A stretch of DNA of 64,000 nucleotides from an uncultured Altererythrobacter sp. (GTDB lineage Bacteria; Pseudomonadota; Alphaproteobacteria; Sphingomonadales; Sphingomonadaceae), in the NCBI GenBank assembly GCA_947492235.1, contig CANLLZ010000001.1:930001-994000 (forward strand). The letters run 5' to 3'. The position numbers and the translations under genes are program-made. The notes under the pieces were generated by a model. That model searched no databases. It saw only the letters and a program-made list of their open reading frames with translations, and had not been told where the DNA came from. This document shows positions 59,120-64,000 of the stretch, in pieces (within the stretch, counting starts at the first letter, position 1; every line of letters begins with the position of its first letter).

Positions 59120-59833
59120 TCACGCGTCGCGGCGGTCCCGTCCCAATGTTGTCAAAATGCCTCGCAGCGTACGCACTTCCAGATGGTTCCAGCCAGGTTT
59201 GGTGAGGACGGTCCTGAGTGTCCGGCGGGTGACATCAGCTCGGTGCTCGGGGAGGAAATAGCCTTTGGGCTCCAGCATTTTCTCGAAATGGGCAATCAGG
59301 CCCTCCAGATCCTCTTGCGGTGCGGGCGGGAGCAGTTCTTCGGCAGTAGGCTGGCTGAGGCCTGTGCCTTTTGACCACTCATAGGCGCACAGAATTACGG
59401 CCTGCGCCAGATTAAGTGAGCCGAATTCAGGATCGATCGGCACGGTCAGGATTGCGCGGGCAAGCGCAACGTCATCGGTTTCCAAGCCCGAACGCTCCGG
59501 CCCGAATAGAATGGCGGAGCGGCCCTGCTCGTTGTGGATCTGGGTGGCTGCTTGTTCGGGCGTCACAACCGGCTTGGTCACACCGCGTTTGCGCACGGTG
59601 GTCGCGTAAACCATGGCGCAATCGGCTACTGCTTCGGCCGTTGTTTCGTAAACGACCGCGCCGTTCAGCACATCGTCGGCCCCCGATGCGGAAGGGCCGG
59701 CAGAAGGATTGGGCCAGCCATCACGCGGGCTGACCAGACGCATCTCTGTCAGGCCGAAATTGCGCATCGCCCGTGCGGCCTTGCCGATATTCTCGCCCAG
59801 CTGCGGACGGACCAAGACGATCACTGGGTTCAT
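59120..59833 (-). CDS. trmJ: tRNA (cytidine/uridine-2'-O-)-methyltransferase TrmJ
   Basis: SPOUT-class enzyme that methylates the 2'-OH of position 32 in tRNA. Motifs: IVLVRPQLGENIGKAARAMR at the N-terminus, AILFGPERSGLETDDVALA and the knot segment PEFGSLNLAQAVILCAYEW. 237 residues from ATG 59833, which overlaps the stop of the upstream AT-rich orphan (ATGA). The C-terminal extension is poorly conserved, as usual. Confidence 0.92.
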   Translation of the reverse strand: MNPVIVLVRPQLGENIGKAARAMRNFGLTEMRLVSPRDGWPNPSAGPSASGADDVLNGAVVYETTAEAVADCAMVYATTVRKRGVTKPVVTPEQAATQIHNEQGRSAILFGPERSGLETDDVALARAILTVPIDPEFGSLNLAQAVILCAYEWSKGTGLSQPTAEELLPPAPQEDLEGLIAHFEKMLEPKGYFLPEHRADVTRRTLRTVLTKPGWNHLEVRTLRGILTTLGRDRRDA

Positions 59834-60681
59834 TTTATTCTGACCAAACAAGCGAGACGGTGAAGCAAATATGCCTCATCGGCGTTGAGACCGTCCACCC
59901 TTCCTATGCTACTAATTATATCATTGATAAACCAATCTTTCAGCCCGAGCGTTTCACAGTCTTTCTTCATGGCAAGGAGTGGATCCAACAGACCAGTAAA
60001 AAAGACCCGCTCTGAAAATTCGCTCGATTCGAGATATCGTTTTGTACGAAAGAAGCCTAGAAAAGAAGTACAGTCGGCTTCGATATTCGCTTCTCGAGAA
60101 TGATCTGGCCTTGAGACAAAAAACATCTCATTTCGAATGAATCGGAGTCCAGTAACTGATCGTAATAAGAGCTTTCTTTCAAGAAAGGTTGCTTCCGATC
60201 TTATCAATTGGTTGCATTGATTTCGAAGTCCGTTGGACAAGACATCCGCCACAGATGATAGATAATTGAAATATGAAATAACCATTTGCCTTTTAAACTC
60301 TATGAGCCTGCGCTCATTATCCGTAGCGTGATGGTCTTCATTCGCTGCTGCAATCCGCGACATTTCGTCTTTCTGCAGATCCAATGACATACGTTGCAAT
60401 CTTAGCTCTTCGCGCTGAAGGCCTAGTTCGCGCATTTGCCATATAAGGGTACCGATGACACATAGAAAACTATAGAAGCCTAAAAGGAGCGAAAATAGCC
60501 CCGTGATTGCTTGGGCATCACGAAAACCCTCTTTGTTATCAAGCCAAACGAATACGGATACAAATATGGGTGTAAATAAAGCTGAGAAAATGAAGATATA
60601 TTTGGAATAATTAATTTTCGATGAGTAATCGAAACTACGGTGGATTTTTGGTAATCTAGGAGGGAATTCCTTGAATCGCAT
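59830..60681 (-). CDS. Orphan membrane protein with coiled coil, AT-rich, between nrdR and trmJ
   Basis: 283 residues I do not recognise. Two membrane segments (about 28-47 and 58-81) are followed by an amphipathic coiled-coil-like stretch rich in Glu, Arg and Leu (82-112) and a soluble cytosolic region of about 170 residues. Base composition is strikingly different: 24 of 60 bases are G or C in 60181-60240 and 19 of 60 in 60541-60600, against 35 of 60 in 60841-60900 in nrdR. Its ATG directly abuts the nrdR stop (TAGATG) and its stop overlaps the trmJ start, so it is translated in series. Composition suggests acquisition from outside. The layout resembles some membrane effectors of defence systems, but no family is claimed. 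Confidence 0.7.
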   Translation of the reverse strand: MRFKEFPPRLPKIHRSFDYSSKINYSKYIFIFSALFTPIFVSVFVWLDNKEGFRDAQAITGLFSLLLGFYSFLCVIGTLIWQMRELGLQREELRLQRMSLDLQKDEMSRIAAANEDHHATDNERRLIEFKRQMVISYFNYLSSVADVLSNGLRNQCNQLIRSEATFLERKLLLRSVTGLRFIRNEMFFVSRPDHSREANIEADCTSFLGFFRTKRYLESSEFSERVFFTGLLDPLLAMKKDCETLGLKDWFINDIISSIGRVDGLNADEAYLLHRLACLVRIK

Positions 60682-61146
60682 CTAGCCGCCCTTCGCTGCG
60701 TCCTGCACCGTGCTGGCAAATTCCTCGAAGTCGCGCGCTTCGCTGAAATCGCGATAGACGGAGGCAAAGCGGATATAGGCCACGCTATCGAGCTGGCGCA
60801 GTCCGTCCATCACCATCTCGCCGATCCGGTGCGAGGCGATTTCGCTTTCGCCAGTCGTCTCCACCTGACGCTGAATGCCCGAGACAAGCTGGTCGATCTG
60901 TTCGGCGGATACATCGCGCTTGCGGCAGGCGAGGGCGATGGATTGTTCCAGCTTGACCCGGTCGAAGGCCTGCTTGCGGTCACCGGATTTCACCACAGTG
61001 ACTTCGCGCAATTGCACACGTTCGAATGTCGTAAAGCGCGCGCCGCAAGACGAGCACTGGCGCCGACGCCGGATTGCCGCGTTGTCCTCTGCGGGGCGGC
61101 TGTCTTTTACCTGGCTGTCGTCATGCGCACAGAAGGGGCACCGCAT
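60682..61146 (-). CDS. nrdR: Transcriptional repressor NrdR
   Basis: Represses ribonucleotide reductase genes in response to ATP/dATP. Zinc ribbon with Cys3, Cys6, Cys31 and Cys34 (RCPFC, then [16 protein letters not shown]) followed by the ATP-cone domain ([19 protein letters not shown]). 154 residues. Part of the leftward rpiB-glyA-nrdR group; glyA next to nrdR is a common alphaproteobacterial order. Confidence 0.96.
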   Translation of the reverse strand: MRCPFCAHDDSQVKDSRPAEDNAAIRRRRQCSSCGARFTTFERVQLREVTVVKSGDRKQAFDRVKLEQSIALACRKRDVSAEQIDQLVSGIQRQVETTGESEIASHRIGEMVMDGLRQLDSVAYIRFASVYRDFSEARDFEEFASTVQDAAKGG

Positions 61147-61149
61147 GCG

Positions 61150-61371
61150 CTACCGCTTGATCCGGTTGTAAAACGCGTAGGCCGCGCCCGCTGCAATCCC
61201 GACGGGGAGACTCACCACAGGCAACAAGGCGCCTGCCAATCCGCCAATGGCCGCGCCGGCCAGCACAGGCTTGGTCGATGGGTGCTTCATTCCATCTTTC
61301 GCCATGCCGGAGGCTTCTGCCTTGGCGTCCTCGATCCACTGGGGGCCATCATTGGTGGGTTTGTCGGTCAT
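61150..61371 (-). CDS. Small membrane protein with glycine-rich hydrophobic segment
   Basis: 73 residues between glyA and nrdR. Start at ATG 61371; the longer frame is a shadow of glyA. A soluble N-terminus (TDKPTNDGPQWIEDAKAEAS) leads to a hydrophobic, glycine-zipper-like stretch (PVLAGAAIGGLAGALLPVVS) that could be one or two helices, then NRIKR. No family recognised. 4 bp after glyA and 3 bp before nrdR, so cotranscribed. Confidence 0.65.
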   Translation of the reverse strand: MTDKPTNDGPQWIEDAKAEASGMAKDGMKHPSTKPVLAGAAIGGLAGALLPVVSLPVGIAAGAAYAFYNRIKR

Positions 61372-61375
61372 GGTC

Positions 61376-62692
61376 TTATCGTCCTGGGTATACGGGGAAG
61401 GCTGCGCACAGCGCCGATACTTCACCGCGCACGCGCTCTTCGATCTGCGCGTCGCCTTCGGGGCCGTTCTTTGCGAGGCCGTCGACCACTTCGGCAATCA
61501 AACGGCCGACAGTGCGGAATTCAGCCGGGCCAAAGCCGCGTGTAGTGCCTGCCGGTGTGCCAAGACGAATGCCGCTGGTCACAAACGGGCTGCGCGTATC
61601 GAACGGAATGCCGTTTTTGTTGCAGGTGAGCCATGCCCGGTCGAGGCCTTTTTCAGCTGCTTTGCCGGTCACATCCTTGGCCGAGAGATCGACCAGCATG
61701 GAGTGATTATCCGTCCCGCCCGACACGATCCGCAGGCCGTTTTCTTCCAGACTGGCAGCGAGTGCACGGGCATTCTCGACAATGCTGGCCGCATAAGACT
61801 TGAACTCGGGGCGCAAAGCCTCGCGGAACGCCACAGCTTTGGCCGCGACGATATGCATCAGCGGGCCGCCCTGCATGCCGGGGAATACCGCCATGTTGAG
61901 CGGCTTGGTCAGTTCCTCGTCATTCCACAGGATCACGCCCGAACGCGGACCGCGCAGGGACTTGTGAGTGGTGGTGGTGACCACGTCGGCGTGCGGGAAG
62001 GGGGAGGGGTGCGCGCCGCCTGCCACCAGACCGGAGATGTGGCTCATATCGACCATCAGGATCGCGCCCACTTCGTCAGCCACTTTGCGGAAGGCAGCCC
62101 AGTCCCAGACCCGCGAATAGGCGGTGCCGCCCGCGATGATCAGCTTGGGTTTATGCTCTTTCGCGGTGGCCATGACCGCGTCCATGTCGATCTGTTCGTC
62201 TTCTTGGCGCACACCATAGGCGACGGGGTTGAACCACTTGCCGCTCATATTCACGGGGCTGCCATGGGTCAGGTGGCCGCCCGAATTGAGGTCGAGACCC
62301 ATGAAGGTGTCGCCCGGTTCCAGCAGAGCAAGAAATACCGCCTGATTCATCTGGCTGCCGCTATTGGGCTGGACGTTGGCAAAGTTGCAGCCAAACAGTT
62401 CTTTGGCCCGGTCGATCGCCAGCGTTTCCACAACGTCCGCGTAATCGCAGCCGCCATAATAGCGCTTGCCCGGATACCCCTCGGCATATTTGTTGGTGAA
62501 GACACTGCCCGCGGCCTCCAGCACAGCCTTGCTGGCGATGTTCTCGCTGGCGATCAGTTCGATCTTGTCCTGCTGACGGGCGAGTTCGTTCTGGACGGCC
62601 TGTGCGATGTCCGGATCGGCCGCGGCCAGATCGTCATGCCAGAAACGGTGCATGATATCGGTTTCGCTTGCGGAGGCTGGGGCTGTGCTCAT
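61376..62692 (-). CDS. glyA: Serine hydroxymethyltransferase
   Basis: PLP enzyme making glycine and methylene-tetrahydrofolate from serine. Motifs: [50 protein letters not shown], the PLP lysine segment [20 protein letters not shown], and [19 protein letters not shown]. 438 residues. The folate product also feeds panB elsewhere in the window. Confidence 0.97.
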   Translation of the reverse strand: MSTAPASASETDIMHRFWHDDLAAADPDIAQAVQNELARQQDKIELIASENIASKAVLEAAGSVFTNKYAEGYPGKRYYGGCDYADVVETLAIDRAKELFGCNFANVQPNSGSQMNQAVFLALLEPGDTFMGLDLNSGGHLTHGSPVNMSGKWFNPVAYGVRQEDEQIDMDAVMATAKEHKPKLIIAGGTAYSRVWDWAAFRKVADEVGAILMVDMSHISGLVAGGAHPSPFPHADVVTTTTHKSLRGPRSGVILWNDEELTKPLNMAVFPGMQGGPLMHIVAAKAVAFREALRPEFKSYAASIVENARALAASLEENGLRIVSGGTDNHSMLVDLSAKDVTGKAAEKGLDRAWLTCNKNGIPFDTRSPFVTSGIRLGTPAGTTRGFGPAEFRTVGRLIAEVVDGLAKNGPEGDAQIEERVRGEVSALCAAFPVYPGR

Positions 62693-62719
62693 GGTCTGTC
62701 TCTGTCAGAAGGAATTGGG

Positions 62720-63154
62720 TCAGGAAGGGTTGGAAAGCTTGTCGACGCGGCGCTGGTGGCGGCCTCCGGCGAATTCGGTTTCGAGGAAGGCTGTGACGCA
62801 GGCCTTGGCCATGTCCATGCCCGTCAGCCGCGCACCCATGGCGAGGCAATTCGCGTCGTTATGCTCGCGGGAGAGGGCGGCGGAGAGTGGTTCGGAGACC
62901 AGCGCGCACCGGACATCCGGGTTGCGATTGACGCTCATCGAAATGCCAATGCCGCTGCCGCACAACGCTATGCCGCGTTCTGCTGTTCCATCTGCGACGA
63001 CACTCGCCAGCTTGTAGCCGAAATCGGGATAATCCACGCTGTCGCCGCTATCGGGGCCAAGGTCGGCGACTTCGTGGCCGATTTCTACCAGCCACTCGCG
63101 CAGCTCGGCTTTCATGGAGAGGGCGGCGTGGTCGGAGGCTATGGCGATGCGCAT
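62720..63154 (-). CDS. rpiB: Ribose 5-phosphate isomerase B
   Basis: Interconverts ribose 5-phosphate and ribulose 5-phosphate. Motifs: MRIAIASDHAALSMKAEL, DLGPDSGDSVDYPDFGYKLA, GIALCGSGIGISMSVNR (active-site cysteine) and NDANCLAMGARLTG. ATG 63154 is the family start (144 residues); four extra codons upstream are open. 27 bp before glyA on the same strand and likely cotranscribed. Confidence 0.95.
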   Translation of the reverse strand: MRIAIASDHAALSMKAELREWLVEIGHEVADLGPDSGDSVDYPDFGYKLASVVADGTAERGIALCGSGIGISMSVNRNPDVRCALVSEPLSAALSREHNDANCLAMGARLTGMDMAKACVTAFLETEFAGGRHQRRVDKLSNPS

Positions 63155-63305
63155 GCGGCGCACCATAGAAGCCCGCAGCGATTCCCTCCACCCCCGACGA
63201 AAGTCTTTCCAGCGCTCTTTTTAGGCTTGGGAAGGGCAATCGCTCACGGTTGCCAATGCGGCGGTTCTGGAGCAGGTTCGATGCGGATTAGAGGGACATC
63301 ACTCC

Positions 63306-64000
63306 ATGCGCTACCTGACGTTTTTCTCGGCTCTGCTAGGGGCATTCGCGCTGGCGATTATCGGGACGACACCGCCCGGGCCTGTAGGGGCAGATGCGCC
63401 TGAGACGAAATTCTCCGCCGCCCGCGCTATGGAGGATGTGCGGATCATTGCCGCGCGGCCCCACGTCACCGGATCGGCAGAGAACGCGGCGGTGCGTGCG
63501 CATATCATTGCCAGATTCGAGGCGCTGGGCATGGAAGTGGCCACTACTCAGGGGCAAGTGCCTGAGCGGGGTCTCGACAAATTCGGGCATTGGAGCGGTA
63601 CGCGGCCCGATAGTCTGACCTTTACCAACATCATCGCCACGCTGCCGGGGCGTGACCGGACGAAACCCGCGCTCGTACTCATGGCGCATCATGACACGGT
63701 GTGGAATTCACCGGGTGCACCGGATGACACTGCGGGCGTGGTGGCCATTATCGAGAGCCTCCGCGCGTCCACTGCGCAAGGCCAACTTGAACGCGACGTG
63801 ATCGCATTCATCACGGATGCCGAGGAGCTGGGCCTGGTCGGAGCGCGGCAGTTCTTTGGCGAGAACCCGCTAAGGGAGAGAGTTGGCGCGGTCGTCAATG
63901 TCGAAGCGCGCGGCGGAGGCGGGCGGACCACTCTCTTCCAGACCTCGCGTGACAATGGCGCGGCGGTTGAACTGTATGCGGATGCCGTAGGAACGCCGGG
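63306..64000 (+). CDS. M28 family metallopeptidase, 3' partial
   Basis: Amino- or carboxypeptidase-like zinc peptidase whose frame is open to the window end (231 codons seen). The N-terminus has a membrane or signal segment (RYLTFFSALLGAFALAIIGT), then metal-site motifs of the M28 family: LVLMAHHDTVWNSPGAPDDTAG (His and Asp ligands) and ITDAEELGLVGARQF (catalytic Glu pair). Divergent from rpiB across 151 bp without a recognisable site. Larger relatives with extra C-terminal membrane helices exist, but that end is not visible. Confidence 0.85.
   Translation, partial: MRYLTFFSALLGAFALAIIGTTPPGPVGADAPETKFSAARAMEDVRIIAARPHVTGSAENAAVRAHIIARFEALGMEVATTQGQVPERGLDKFGHWSGTRPDSLTFTNIIATLPGRDRTKPALVLMAHHDTVWNSPGAPDDTAGVVAIIESLRASTAQGQLERDVIAFITDAEELGLVGARQFFGENPLRERVGAVVNVEARGGGGRTTLFQTSRDNGAAVELYADAVGTP

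Noticed and set aside
61247-63403. 718-codon open frame antisense to glyA and rpiB
   Set aside because: It runs across two well-conserved genes and their gap, and the composition is that of a reverse-complement frame.

Overview
The window reads as chromosomal DNA of a sphingomonad alphaproteobacterium, most likely of the Erythrobacteraceae (inference). The grounds are the GC-rich coding sequence, the PEP-CTERM/XrtA-type regulators at the left end, the alphaproteobacterial direct-repeat LexA boxes (GAAC-N7-GAAC), the gene order phoR-pstCAB-phoU-phoB, and several palindromic intergenic repeat families of the kind common in sphingomonads. There is no rRNA, no CRISPR array, no integrase or transposase, and one tRNA (Glu, TTC). 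No gene-free stretch exceeds 300 bp.

Layout. 1-6.5 kb: exopolysaccharide/PEP-CTERM regulatory genes (a sugar transferase cut by the window edge, then prsK, prsR and a TPR lipoprotein). 6.5-10.6 kb: DUF475 membrane protein, panB, a sodium symporter, a flavin-binding stress protein. 10.7-21 kb: a DNA-damage island. imuA-imuB sit behind a LexA box, and after a convergent carbonic anhydrase gene a second LexA box precedes a radical-SAM repair protein, a DUF4130-UdgX uracil-DNA protein and the error-prone polymerase dnaE2. An extensin-like gene overlaps the end of dnaE2. Palindromic repeats sit in three of the gene junctions here and have entered two reading frames (imuA 3' end, dnaE2 interior). 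21.7-28 kb: phosphate regulon without an adjacent pstS. 28-33.8 kb: tRNA-Glu, recJ, a flavodoxin-like gene with an unknown partner, nitronate monooxygenase and an amidohydrolase. 33.8-41 kb: branched-chain amino acid synthesis (ilvB-ilvN-ilvC-leuA), miaA and serB. 41-43.6 kb: two Coq4-like genes flanking a nitroreductase. 43.6-57.6 kb: housekeeping genes (purL, xseB-ispA-coaD, queA, tgt, an ABC-2 exporter, an S9 peptidase, rpsD). 57.8-64 kb: chorismate mutase, two paralogous small secreted proteins, and a leftward cluster rpiB-glyA-small membrane protein-nrdR-orphan-trmJ. An AT-rich orphan is fitted without spacer between nrdR and trmJ. A partial M28 peptidase closes the window.

The most interesting unit is the LexA-linked set imuA/imuB, radical SAM protein, UdgX and dnaE2. 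It suggests that mutagenic translesion synthesis and an unusual uracil-DNA/radical-SAM pathway are induced together. The individual families are known; the radical SAM protein's chemistry is, to my knowledge, not established. All calls rest on reading the sequence and on family knowledge; no database search was run.
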